Source: Rostratula benghalensis (taxonomy: Eukaryota; Chordata; Aves; Charadriiformes; Rostratulidae). From it: 64,000 nucleotides of DNA. Made by a program: the position numbers and the translations under genes. Location of the stretch: contig VXAI01000244.1 in assembly GCA_013399305.1 (NCBI GenBank), forward strand, positions 991,770-1,055,769, written 5' to 3'. This document shows positions 1-13,400 of this stretch, one piece after another. Position 1 is the first letter of the stretch. Each line of letters begins with the position of its first letter. The notes beneath the pieces were generated by a model. That model searched no databases, was not told the DNA's origin, and saw nothing but the letters and a program-made list of their open reading frames with translations.

Positions 1-1084
1 TTTTGATTTTACACTCACTACAACCTGGCCTTTCATGTCAAGCAGAGGCAAGCCAGAGAGACGAGTGCCAGTACCCCTGTATCAGCCCTTCATTTCAGGT
101 CCCTCTGTGTGATTCTGGCTGCTTGGAATTAAATTGCAGAATGGGAAAATGGGAGTCCATGGTGCTACACATGACAGCGCTGTCTTGGGATCTCACTCCA
201 GGATGTGGCTCACCCTTCTCCAGCAGATTTTTTGACACAGAATTATTTTTTCTACTTCCAAAGGACAGTAGAATAAGCTACTGTGGCGCCAGGAGACAGA
301 CTGGATCCCAGCAAGACAAAGCTCCTTGATTCAAATGCTGGGAACGCTTGTCACCACAACTTCTAGTGTGTAGCAACGGAGCTTAAACAAATCAACGCAT
401 GACCACTTTCTGAGCAGTGGTGTCTTATAATTCCTTTGGCTTATCACATCAATTCTGTATAAACTGAAGAGAATGTATAAATTTGGCCTCTCCAACTTTT
501 TAGTGTTTAACTTCAATTCGATTAAACACTTATGTATGTGTACAAAGTGAAAAATGAGGTTACAAGAGGTTAATGCTTTAATGCTTTTAATAACTCTTAA
601 CCACATGGCTGTATTTTGTCAAACAGACCATGGATTTGTTCTAGCAGAAGTATACACTTGATAGAAGCACATCGAGGCTTTCCAAAACAGCAAAGCTGCT
701 ACAGAACCAAAACCGTTTCTAGGCCATCTTTGGAAAATCATAAATAGTATTTCTGTGATGGAATAAATACACAGCATTTCTGAATACAGCTGAGGAGGTT
801 CTTATGCACAGTAGGAAAATAAAAAATAAAATAAATTTAGTCAGACCAAAAGCATAGATAATGTAATTCAAAAGATCGATGACAGAGCACAGAATCCTGA
901 GCACAATACAGCATCTGTAAACCTGGGATGAGTTTGGGCATCCGTATTGAGGGTATCAATACAATATGCACCAGGTAATGCCAATAAACTTAACCAGAAC
1001 CTGGCAGTAGAGTAAATGGTGATAATAATGCACAGAGGAATTGACCAGTAGAAAAACGGCAATATCTGTGACAGCCCAGCCTGA

Positions 1085-1125
1085 GTGGCACCATTACATG
1101 ATTCTGTGATTCTATGATAAATGCT
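1085..1125 (+). repeat. CR1 LINE 3' terminal fragment
   Basis: The stretch contains ATTCTGTGATTCTATGA, the short tandem repeat (8-mer ATTCTATG / ATTCTGTG) that ends CR1 elements in birds. Only the tail is visible, so this is a very short 5'-truncated copy in plus orientation. Confidence 0.55.
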
Positions 1126-3789
1126 GGAAGTAGATAAAAGAGTAAAGGGCAAATTTATAGGATACTTACCAGGTTTTGGCAAAATCATATTAACCGTAAG
1201 TGCGGTCAGCACAGTTTGAAATGTTTTGGCTGAGTATCTGAAAGCACAAGTCTCACACAGCAACGCAGCAGAGATTGGCGTTTCATTTCCACTACAAGTC
1301 TTCCCCGAGTGTCTAAAAGCCAAGTATTTCAGCAGCTACAGCTTGTTTAGAAAGCTAAACAGACTTCTCTCTCACACCACACACCCCAACACTTTTTGTC
1401 TCCTTGCTTTTAAAATCAAGTGCTGGTGTTAACACAATCATCAGCTATTGTCACAGTTTCACTGGTGCTGCCCTCAACAAAGCCTGCACCACAGAGACTC
1501 ACAAACGGGGAGGCCAAGGGAACCACGTTCTCGCACTTCCTGGCCTGTGTTTCCAGGTGGAGATTACTGTTGCATAAAACAGAGCCATTCTGTGATAAAA
1601 GTTATTACCAAGAAACTCAGTCTTATTGCTCATCTTAATTATCCTGCTTTGACAAATCTTGAAGAGTCACCCGTTGCACCTCAGTATTCACATTTATGAG
1701 TCTAATATTCTTTTTACTATTAAAACAAACATCCTTGGGATGGAATCCAGGCTGGAAGAAAGGGAAAACATTATTATTGATAAATGGATATATCCAGCTA
1801 TTTCAGTCTCTCAGCAGCAAGACTACACTGATGATAAAATGCTGACCAAGGGATTCCACAATAATAATTTTGTAATGCTTAATACAGAGTGTCAAGATAT
1901 TCTCCCTTATGGAAATTGGGTCTAGGATTTGGCTTCTTGTTGCTGTACCTACAAAGAAGTGAACCAACCAAGGTTCTCTCCCTGCTGCAGGCAAAACAGG
2001 CAAATAATGGCAACAAAACAAGCACATGTTTCTCAAAATTCTAAGTTAATTACATTTTATGCAAATAACAGCATAAACCAAACCAAGTGATCCCATGCCT
2101 TTTCTGTTCTTTGCAACCCTCCTCTGTCTACAATTTGGTACTGCTCCGCTGAGGCTTCCTTTGCCTGTCAAGTTTTTACCACAATTTCCTACTACTGTAG
2201 CTTCTGGACCTGATACGATCTTGGAATATGCGATCCAATAAATCAAAGCCACCACATACAACCAATGCGCATCCTATTCCAATGAAATCTTTCTGTTGAA
2301 AGTCAGGAGTGCAATAAAACAGTTGCAAAAATGTTACTGACAAGGCTTCATGCCGTTTCACATCCAGGGCTGAGGTTCACCTGTATCACGTAGAAAATCC
2401 TCACAGTGCCAGAGCCACTGCACCTCTTGAAGATTAATACATAATCCATAACAGAGGATGAACAGGAAGCTTCTGAGTTTTTTAACAAGCTCCTTCACAA
2501 ATTCTAAATGAACACCAAATTTTTAGCACATATTTATCTGCCGGTGTATTTTATGCCTCTAAAATATTTTATTTCTCTGAAACAAAAATAGGTAAAGATT
2601 AAGTTAGATCATTATAAGCCATAAACTGTTTTGTTAATATTAAACTTTCTTTAATATTGTTCAGAACAGTTTATTAACAGAAGAGACCTAATCCTATAAT
2701 GAAATAATCTATATTTCAATATAACCTTTAACTCATATATAACAATGATTACTGTAATTAGCAACTAGTTTTCCAAATGCTCCCAATTATTTAGTATTTG
2801 ACTCCTGCTTTCATCATTTAATGATTTACAGTAATGAGCTGGAACATCAGTATTTTGTACCGAAATGGCCAAAATAGTTATCCAGGCATCATTGCCCTCA
2901 TATGACAGATCTCAGATGTTTTTGTGAAAAGTTAGCCAAAAGCAATAGACAATGCCATCACTTCTGTTTCATTTTTACTGAAAAACAACAACAAAGTGAC
3001 CATAATGACTTGCAGTCAGAGTCTCAGTAGCTTTTGAAGGATTGTTACTTTGCTGAGATTCTGCCCTTTGTTTAAGTTTTGTTTGACAAATGCTTTATAA
3101 ATGAGCAGAAGAGGTGGTTTATGTTTCATTAATGAGGCCGATAGTGGTTAATTACTGAAGTTACGTAAACAATCCAATACCAGATCAACGCGAACGGGTC
3201 AGTTATGTAGAGAAGCTCCAGCTGGAGTAGATACGATTTCCTTTAACTATTAAAAAACCACCAAGTTACACAGATCTAGAATCTCTAGTTCGGATGAACA
3301 GCAAAGTCTGCTGCTTAGCTTGAAAACTAATTCTCTCAGAAGGTATCAATCAAGGGAAGCTCTTTATTGATCTGCAGTTTGAGCACTCATCAAATTCTGA
3401 GACCTATCGGCATAAAGGCAGACGTTCTATATTGATCAGGCTGCATGGAAGCTCACAGTTTTCATAGATGAGGCTGCAAAAGCGGTGCCACCCCAGGTGT
3501 TCTGGTCAGATCAATGTCACCAGATATGATTATTTCCTATGGAAAACATGTATATCCCTTATTCTCCACTTCAGTAGCACTTCTAGATGACATGAACAAC
3601 AAGCTAATGATGTGAACTTGTTGACCTAATGTTTTCAGGCCACATGAGTAATATTTGTTTACTCACCTCTACTAAAGCATGCTTGAATTATATGGTTATC
3701 TCCTTTGCCCTTTGCCCATTAAAATGGCACTAGGCATGTAACTGATCAGAGCCTGTACCAGTGTTTTACACAATTGACATATATAAGGA

Positions 3790-4100
3790 AAAAAACCCAG
3801 GCAATAGAGCTGGAAGAGATCTCAAAAGATTCCTAAGTTCTACACGTAGCTCAAAGTGATCTTCAAAACATCCAGTGATGAATACACAGGCAACTTATTC
3901 CAATGCTGTTTTTACCACCATAATTGCTTTCCCTGGTATCTAATTTAAATATTCTTTACTCCTAAATAAGATCTTTATTTCTTGATTCTTTACAGACATG
4001 AAAAACAGTTAATTTTCCTCTTCTTTGCAGCAGTTCTTTATGTGACTCAAGTGGCCTCTCGGGTCTCCCATTTTTATTGTCAAGTTAAGCTATGAATAGG
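3790..4100 (-). repeat. Old CR1/L3-type LINE fragment
   Basis: The plus strand reads like the complement of an old CR1 3' region: 'gagctggaagagatctcaaa', then 'ggcaacttattccaatgct', then 'cctcttctttgcagcagttc'. These blocks match in order the complement of the common CR1 3' consensus as I remember it. It is heavily diverged, so the family call is tentative and the edges are approximate. Confidence 0.45.
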
Positions 4101-5759
4101 AGAAGTGATCTGTTAAAATAATATAAATTTATGTATTTAACATGGACCAGTCACCTGGTCTGAATTCACTGCATAAGGATGAAAAATAGTTTCATTACCA
4201 CAGCTGTGGAAATAGAACATGAGCTGGAGTAAATAACCATGGACTGATACTTAATGTGGCACTGTGGATAATTTCCCCTACAACTAAGGTTCAGGTTCTT
4301 ACATACTTATTTTAGAAATTAAATTTACTCAGAATCCATCAGGTTTTGTAACACTGAAGAGAATGTTCACAAAGTCAATAGGCTTTAAATACCCACATCC
4401 CATAGGTACACTCAAACAGTTTACCAGTAAGGTATCTCCTATCAGAAAAAGTACTAAAAAAAAAAAGGCAGTAGTGTTTAAAAGCTAACGGCAATATTTC
4501 ACAAACCTCTGCTTGTTTTCAAACTTCCATGAGAAAGGCTGAAAAGCTGGATGAAAAAGACAACGGTACATGTGAGAGATACTACTATGAAAAAAAATCT
4601 TAGTTCTAATAATTATAAATTCTCCAATTTTTACCACCGAAGTTTTTTTTTTACATCTTTGCAAGTTGCTGTGTAAGGCTGCTTTTACTGGAAAGACAAA
4701 TGCTAATCATAATTAAATTTCCAAGATCATTCTGTCTCTACTACATAAGCTCTGCATTCCAGACCTCTGTCACCACATATTATCAATGCAAAGCATTTGA
4801 AAGCTCAAAAAACCCCACAAGATGCGCAATTAACATCTGCAAGCCAATCTTTTGTGTTCTTGAAAGCCAGATTCAACTATTCCACATCCAAAGACTAATA
4901 GATTCTGAAATGGTACCATTAGATGGAAATAAGTTGCATGCTCTTCTCTGCAGCCTATGGAATACAAACATGACTGTCCTTTGGAGGCTAACTGTGCATT
5001 GTGCCACAGATCTGTGAAAACCTATTGTCTCTATTAAGTGACTTTGCAATCAGAAAACCAACAGGAAATCAGTTTTTCCCTTAGCAATCTAATTCCATGA
5101 AGTACACAAAAGAACCATTTTTTCCTGAGGTAAATTTAGAACTTCTCTTACACAAAAGAAAAGTGACCTCCTTCTGGAGTTAGCATGTTAGCAACCTGTT
5201 ATGCCTTACATTAGGCAGCAAGTTAATGACACAATACCTAACAAGACAATGCACTATCCAAAGGACCACATGTTGTACCTAGGAAATTACGAAAACCTGA
5301 AACTGTAATGATTAATTTATTAAAACATATTAGTAATGGAAATACTTGGGGATTTAAGAATGAAATTTTGAAAAATTAGTGGTAACCAAAGTTGTTAACA
5401 ATCATTTTCTGTTATGGGGACCTGATGAGCTCTGTCTGTGCCGCATCAATACAGGTATGGCAGAACTGGAATAGGGAGAAAAAGGTAAGTGTTCCGTGTT
5501 TTGAGATACTGGCCTTATCAAGTGTTTCCAAATTTAATTATTATGTCACATAGATACACTATTGCAATATTTTCTCTGCCCAACAAATAAACATTATCCA
5601 TTAACACTCAGACATTTTGATGTTAAGCAATCAATATGGGAGAATTTTAAATTCTACCAAGAAAGCAGAATATTTAGTAACTGGACAGGGAGAACTCTGG
5701 GAAACAGTGACGTGAGGGTCCCCATGGCCTCTGTCCCTGATGACCCAGTTATTATTTGA

Positions 5760-5987
5760 TTTATGTGGATTTGCAGCTGCCCTCATTTCGACCCCAGAGA
5801 AAGCTGTGTGGGAAGTTTGTGTCTCAGAGTCGTAGCACTGCTCTGCAGAGTGTCTGGAGCCCAGTGTGTGCTCAGAAACTGATAAATAGGGAAAAGGCCC
5901 AGTTTGCTCCAGCTGGACTCAGCGCTGGGATCAGTGCCGCAGCCCAGCGGATTCTACTCTGGAAGCAAGAAACGCTCTGGAACCACC
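5760..5987 (+). other. NR1H5: Possible non-coding first exon of NR1H5
   Basis: The interval is richer in GC than its surroundings and ends in a good donor, CCACC|GTAAGT, at 5987/5988. The first recognisable NR1H5 coding exon begins at an acceptor (10384/10385) and carries 63 nt of leader before the chosen start codon, so at least one upstream non-coding exon must exist. This is the best candidate I see. The transcription start is not defined, and no TATA box is evident directly upstream. Confidence 0.35.
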
Positions 5988-8900
5988 GTAAGTACTTCAT
6001 TTACTTCTCTGAATGCTCTGGGATTATAAATTGTTGCTCTAGCCATGAATCAATTTGCCACATGAAAGTATTGCAGGTATTGGTCTTTTTTATTCTTTTT
6101 CCATTCTTTTTTTCCCTTTATTTTTAGATGTCTGGCTAAATGAAAACAGAAAACATGCACTTTTAAATTTGGTATGTTACTGCCAAGAATTTCTTCTAAC
6201 TACTTCATTTGACGTACAGAGTGAAGTAAAACGACTTTTAAATTCAATTATTTGTTTCCCTTACCCAAAGTACTGGGAAAACTCTAAGTTCCAAATGGCC
6301 TCTAAACTCTTACTTTACAACGTATAAAAATTACACCTTTGAAATAATTATTCACGGAGTAACAATTCCAAAGGAAGATTTCAAGGTAATTGAAACACAA
6401 TTCATTAGTGAAATAAGCCAATTGCTGTTATGACAATTATATGACAAGGAAGAAACACTTTTAATAAGAAGTGGGATTTCTTCAAACTGCAGCACTGGAG
6501 AGCTTCTTGGCACATTAAAACTGGGAGAAACAGATAAAATCTTAGTAATGCATATAAGCTACACATAGGATCAATCAACTGATCCTACAACTTCCCCTGC
6601 AAAATCATTCTTTAATTACAGTAATCAGTGATTGCATGAGTGAAACTGAATATATCACCTGACATTGCACTTAGCTGCCACTGACTGTGCTCAGTTAAAA
6701 CTTTTTTTCAGTTTTTGCTTTAAATGTCACAAATTAAGCTATGCTTTCCAGAAATACAGCAATTAACACTGAGATCGAAATGTGCTATCTAGTTCCACTA
6801 CATGATCATTAACATGCCACAAAGTGTGCTACATAATGTTGAAGACCTTCAGCTTGAGTTCCTAAAATACCCTGTAAACAAGAAATTTCTCTATGAGTCA
6901 CCTGTCAAAATATTTACAATAGCAGTTAAAGTACTGTCAATACACACCCCATAAAGAGCTGGCTCCCTGGAGCCTCTTCTACCAGAAGCATCTTAATACA
7001 TTTAATAATATAAATTGATGATATGTTACTTTATGGCATGATATTTTATAGAAATAAAAATGATAAAAACAACATCTTTCACCTTTAGTAACAATAAATA
7101 GATGTAATCGAGTCTGAATGTGTACACTGTGTTAAGCGATTGGTTTGTGATTCTACTTTACTTTTACTTTTATTAATGGCTATTTTTTTCCTTTAATGGT
7201 TTCCGTGTTTGATAAATTGAAAGTCTTTCAGTTAGGACTAATAACTGAATGTTGCTGAATTTCTGCATTAGATGGATAACTAATCCCTTGAATTCACATA
7301 TATTCCATTTCTATTGAATGTTATTTGCTCAGAAGACTAATTACTGTGAAACTAAGCCCATAAAAGTGCAACATTTTCAAACGCACTTAAGCAGCCTAGA
7401 GTCTAAGTCACATCTTCAGAAAAAAAATTACGCAAATTCAATCCTCCTGCTTGTAGAGACTTTCAAAATTAAACCCAAACAAACAATGCACCCCCTACAA
7501 ATGATCAGGATTTCACACATGAAAATACACAGCAGCAATACCACCTCAGAAGTAACTAAAAGAAGGAAAAGCAGGGAACAGCACGTGTCATTACACAGAC
7601 AACATTTTCTTTCAGGTCTGTGTGCCTGACTACGGACTAATGACTCATCCTAACTGTGATACTACTTGTGATCATATGAAACAAGTTATTAAAAAAATAT
7701 TGTTCTTTTATTTTCAGTTATTTCCACTTTTCAGGCTAAAGGCTTTTCTGCATCATCTCTGGGAAGATATTTCTTTTGTTGCTTCCTTTTTAAAGCACAC
7801 ATACACAAAAAGTATGGCCATATTTTGAGTACGCAGAAAAGAGAAAATGGGCAGAAAAATTTTGGTTTGAGAATGGCAGTTAGAACTGCCTCAAACACTG
7901 CAAGCTTTTACTCCAGTCTTTTACTCCAGTCTTATTTCAACTTTGACTAAGTTGACTAAGTTATGCTTTGAAAATTAGAGTTGGGCACGTATGCTACATT
8001 CTGTCAGAGATTCCACAGCTTCACAGCATGTGTCTAAGCTTTGTGTGCACAACTTACTTGCCTGCATGGCAAAGGGTTAGCAAATGTATGTGTGGGCTGA
8101 AGAAGTTCCCTTTAGCTCACGGTTCACTACCAGTGAGGTGTGAGATTAGGGAGGGCTACTGAACTTTTGAGAGACCAGCACATAATGCATCAACGAAATT
8201 TCAGCAGCTCCCTAAGTACGGAGGAGGCCTCCCTCCTGCTGGCTGACTCATATATAAAGGGTGAGGCCAAGGTTGTGACACATGACTATGACAATCTTAG
8301 AAATAATCAAAATTTTCCTGTCATAGAAAATTAATTTCTTCCTTACATCTTATTCTGTTCTTGAGTGACAGAAAATGAATTAACATGCACAGGCATGACC
8401 ATTAAGTCTCATTTCAAGACAGTATAGCATTCTTCAAAAAGCCACTGGATTTACTATTAATACAGTTGTAACATTCTCTTAATTTAAGAGTTTCAATTTA
8501 CAAAGTCTCATTCTAAGCTGGGAATTCTGTGGTTGCAAGGGATAACATTTATTAGCCATAGAAATCAGTAAGAGGGACTAAATCCTCAAATCCATTATCA
8601 TACGGTACCTAAATTGAAGAAACTTTGCCTAATCAAAGTCTACTTCCAAGATTTAGAGTGGTTAATCAATCACCGCCTTGCATTTGGTAATATGTACTTC
8701 ACACTCCTAATTTCATATTTTTATCAGACTGGATCACTGAAATTTTATTTTAGCTTCTATTCTTCTATTATTTTTATTTAGAGAAACTACTGGAATCCAC
8801 AAACACATTTCTTCAGCAAATACACATTTTTAGGGAAAAATGTAGACTTTGCCCAGGCCACACTGATCTAACTGATAAGGACCTCATGATTCAGTGAGTC

Positions 8901-10384
8901 ATTTCTCTTTCAAACAAATATTTACTAGCAGAGATAACAAAAAAATCAGCATTCCAGCCTCACTGCATCTTTTCACCTTCTGACAACACAAAGAGAAAGC
9001 GTTCAGTTCCAAAGATACGTTGTTTTGGGGGAAGGGATGTGTGTCTTTTAAGACACGACTTCAATTCAGATTCTCTGAAATGGTATTCTCATTTTCTCAG
9101 CTACAGCTAACTGTAGGTATTGCACAAAATGCAACATGTGAGTCCTTTAAGGAGGATCTGTAAACCCAATTTGCTGTAAATTCTGCAAGAGCATACACAG
9201 AGAATCCTCTTGCAGTTTGATTTTCTATTCTTTCCAAATACTCACCTTTTTCATCTTTTCTGTCTTTCCTGTCTGCTCAGGGATAGCCTATGAGTAGTTC
9301 ACTGGCAAATTGCCTTACTCAACAGACAGCAGATACAACATACTTTTAACCAATGATGCTGTCATACATTCCTCACTTGTGAAGGGACAAGTGGTAAAGG
9401 AAAACATTTCCTACTTCTCTAATGGCTAATCTGCTGCCACTCAACTGCTAAGCAATACAAGAGACTGCCTAAACATACATGTAAACACAAAACCAGCTGA
9501 TGCTAGTACCATATAGACATTTTTTTCCCCTAAAACTCTTTTAAGAAGGTTTAGAACACACTTTTGTAGAACTTCTCTATAAAATGAAATTACTGAAAAA
9601 TAAGGTAAGTTTTAAACTCAAAGCAAAATAGCTATTCTGCACCGTGTCACTGTGAGCTCTCAGTCACTTTTATGGAGAATGTCAAAGTATCCAATGCTGA
9701 AGGAGCCCAGGCCCCTTCAATAATCACAGGGCAGAGACAATCTCTCCAGAGGGCAATACCTCCCACGTTACATTGTTATATTTTGGTCTTCACAGGATGC
9801 TTTGCACTGTTACAGGACTACAGGCTTCTCATGTAAATCAGGCAGTGCTTAAGTGGGGCATAGCTGACTTTTACAGCATAAAGTATTTAGGTAGGGAAGA
9901 GGAGAGATATTCTATGCCAGTCTTTCCAGGCTATTTTTCTATATTTACTTTATTTAAATTCACTAAAAGCCCATCTTTGTGTAGAAACAGAACATCCACA
10001 ACATCCACATTAGTGGAAATTCCCTAACTTGTTCTGAAAGCAAGTTTTTTCTACCCAGTGGAGCTCCTTTGAATCTCTTTCCAAACCAGAGAACTTACCA
10101 ATGATTAGTCTGATTCCCCCAGAGAATATTGTGTAAAATTAGGCGCAATACTGTTCTAAATGTAACTTGGAAATTTAGGAATGGACTCTATCTTGAATCT
10201 GTACTGTTGGACAATGCAATGTTTTGCAACCTTATTTGAAGTATTATATGAATTCACTCATACCTCTGACTTCCTTATCATCTGCAAACTGTTTCACATT
10301 CTGGAGTTTTCTGTGTTTAGCTCTGTAGCTAAACCTATGCAGCAATTATTTCTCACATAATGTTTCTCTTTTCCACGTCTCTAG
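5988..10384 (+). other. NR1H5: Probable NR1H5 first intron
   Basis: AT-rich sequence without a recognisable coding exon. The only structured element I see is an AP-1 consensus joined to a TATA-like box at 8244-8258, listed separately. If the exon ending at 5987 is not real, this stretch is simply upstream sequence. Confidence 0.4.
8244..8258 (+). promoter_or_regulatory. AP-1 consensus abutting a TATA-like box
   Basis: TGACTCA (8244-8250) is followed without spacing by TATATAAA (8251-8258), then GGGTGAGG. This would be an unusual promoter geometry but could mark an alternative NR1H5 start about 2.1 kb upstream of the first coding exon. It is only a motif match; chance occurrence in AT-rich DNA is quite possible. 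Confidence 0.2.
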
Positions 10385-10447
10385 GTTCCCTTCTTAGAAG
10401 TCTATTGCACAGCAAAGTGAATGAAACAGTGCATTTGGGAACAGAAT

Positions 10448-13400
10448 ATGGCAAATACATTTGTTACTGTACCTGATGGGTATTGTCTTCCTGAACCCAT
10501 ACAGTATTATGGTGAGTAAAGTAAAATTTTTGCATTATAAAAAAGCAGGATAGTAAAATGAAGATCTGTGGAAATTGACATTATTTTCTTCAGTTTACTT
10601 AAAAGCTCTTTTCACAAGTTTACAAGTAGACAAGCGTGTGCTCACACAGATTTTGGTATCTGGATTATGCTGACTGACCATTTCACATAAACATTACTGG
10701 TGCTCTCTCCCTTTGACTTGTATGAACACGATATAGGTTTTATTACAGTGTTCCAGATACATCACAGGTAATAGTTATTCTATATCTTATAAAACTGTAA
10801 TTGCAATAACTAATTTGATTCTGGATGAGTAAAAGCAGGACACAAAAAACCACATTACAAATAAAAAGACCTCTTAAAAAAACACTTTCTAATTTGTTTT
10901 TACAGAGTTTTTAACAATCCCAAAGGAAGAACGAAATATGATGCATGTTGCATAAGCTTTTTTCAGTGCAGTTGTGTACATTTAAGGGGGATGAATAAAA
11001 TTAAAACTCTACAGAAAAAAAGGCAGGAAGAAGCTCTCCTCATAATTCTGTACATACATTTTGCTAAAATGAAGTTTCTTAACTATAAAGGATCATAAGT
11101 GCAAAAATACTAAATAAAACAAGCTTCTGGTTTTTAGTCTACTGAATTTCAACTTTAAGACTCCTGTGACAGTAATTTTTACCACTCTATTACTTCTGGA
11201 CCGTCTTTCTCAGACTCTTCGTGTGCAAAATTTTCAAAATTATGCCTGAAATATGTATTACTAACACACACTTCACTCATTAACAAATTCACTTCTGTAT
11301 CGTGGAGAACTTACACCTAAGTGTAAAATTGAAGGTAGTTATATCATCAGTCAGCAAGTGATAGTTACGTACTAACAAAAATCCAGTGGCACCCACATGA
11401 CATTGCCCAAACTGGTACCAAGCCATTTTCACTATATCCAAGTGTTTACTTAAAAACATTATCAGTAGCACATGTAAGAAGAACGTGCCAGACTGCCTTT
11501 CCAAAAATGCATCCCTCCAATATTTATTATTAAATATTTAATCTAGAAAACATATGTAAACTTTCAAGTAGCTGATGTCAAGATAGTCCTCAGGTTTTGA
11601 TTTCATGTCAATTTCTTCTGTATCTAGATGTATTACCAGAGCACATGAACTATCAGTTGCAAGACGTGGATTTCCAGACTGCACCTTACTGTCAGTACTC
11701 AACAGTCCAGATTCCTCCCCCCGTATTACAGCCCCAGCCTTCCCAGTCTCAGTACAGCACGTATGGCCTGGATTCTCCATACGGCGATGGGCAGTGTGTC
11801 AACAGCAGCTGCGAATTAAGCAAACCCCACTTCGTGGCTTCCCACATCGATGACTCTGGATACCAAGGGCTAAAACGTCCAAGATTAAACCATGCTTCTT
11901 TGAGAGTGAAGGGGCAGGAGGAGCTGTGTGTTGTGTGTGGGGACAAAGCCTCGGGCTACCACTACAACGCACTGACCTGCGAGGGCTGCAAAGGTGAGAG
12001 AAAAGGCTGACCTTGGCCCCGCAGTTCTTGACATAAAGATCCGCATCTGTGATTCAAGCAAACAGATTTCATTATTTTTTTAAGATGATGATTCTACAGA
12101 GGATTCTAATTTATCTAACACGCCTATCCAGATTCACATTTTTGTAACATTTTAAAATAAATGATTTCACAGCATGTATTTAATGAGCATCTAACATAAA
12201 CAATTTTTGTATTGATTATTCTCTAGAATAGTGTTTTTAAGGAGGTACTGATTTTGTCATGACCATTTATTACACATTTACTTCAGTGCTATTAATTATA
12301 CTTATTATTAAATAAATACAAGCAATAATTACTACTTACACTTTTACTTGTTATAAGGGAGCTTGCCTTGGTCAGGTAAAAAGTGATTAATAGTCAGAAA
12401 GCACAAGAATAACTAAGTTGTTAAAAAGCAAATTTAAAATCAATGTAGTGTTTCCATTGCTAAAAAAAACCCCAAAACACACAGCCCCCTAAAAGGCACT
12501 TAATTCTTTACATCATTATGAGATAAAGCTCCTTAGATTCCTTCAGTCATAACCTGATCCTTGTCTGTAGGCTTCTTTCGACGCAGCATTACCAAAAACG
12601 CAGTATATCGATGCAAGAATGGTGGTCATTGTGAAATGGACATGTACATGCGAAGGAAGTGTCAGGAATGTCGCCTGAAGAAGTGTAAAGCTGTGGGAAT
12701 GCTGGCAGAATGTAAGTGCTTCTCCTGTGCTGGCTACTTTACAAATCAACTTGGATAAAACCTTCTCAAAAGTCAATCCCTTTTCCTCATTACAGCTAAA
12801 TGGTTTTGGTCTAAATTTCATTTAGCTGTAGGAAAATGTGCCTTTGGAGTCTGTAGCACATGTAGCATCTTCATCTGCAGACACCACCTAAGCTGGACAT
12901 GTATGTCCCGAAGGGAAGAGGACAGCTGTTCACAAACATTACAGGAAAAAATACAATGTACTAACAAGAGACAGCTAAATCTCATGAACCTTGACAGGAC
13001 AGCAGCACGTATATCATACATGCTTTTGTGTTTGCAAAAAAAGAAAAATTTAAAAAACAGTTTTTCATGAAACATTCTCACACTTGTATGCCACAGAGCC
13101 ATAAGCGAGATAGCATAAGGCAACTGCAAACACTCAGACCTTTGGTAGACACTGAACACTAACTTGCCTAATGAGTAACACATTGCCGTGTTCTCTCAGA
13201 AGCATAGTTCCTAATAGGTGATAGCTTCTGTGGTGCAAAACTCATGTTATCTAGAATAATAGAAGGGATTATTTCAAATTGTCATTATTTTAAACTGTAT
13301 GTATTGATGTACACTTCCACGCCTCACAGGCTTGCTGACTGAAGTACAGTGCAAGTCAAAGCGACTCAGGAAGAATTTCAAACAGAAGAACAGTTTTCTT

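Larger units (their letters stand above)
1..5700. other. Intergenic / upstream of NR1H5, no convincing gene
   Basis: This stretch is AT-rich and full of stop codons. The open frames of 60-151 codons have no recognisable domains and none shows paired splice sites that extend a frame. It holds two interspersed repeat remnants (about 1085-1125 and 3790-4100), listed separately. I see no coding exon of the expected upstream neighbours (SIKE1 or CSDE1, judged from mammalian gene order). Confidence 0.6.

Noticed and set aside
868..1323. Minus-strand frame of 151 codons
   Set aside because: It runs through a CR1 tail fragment, has no recognisable motif and no paired splice sites.
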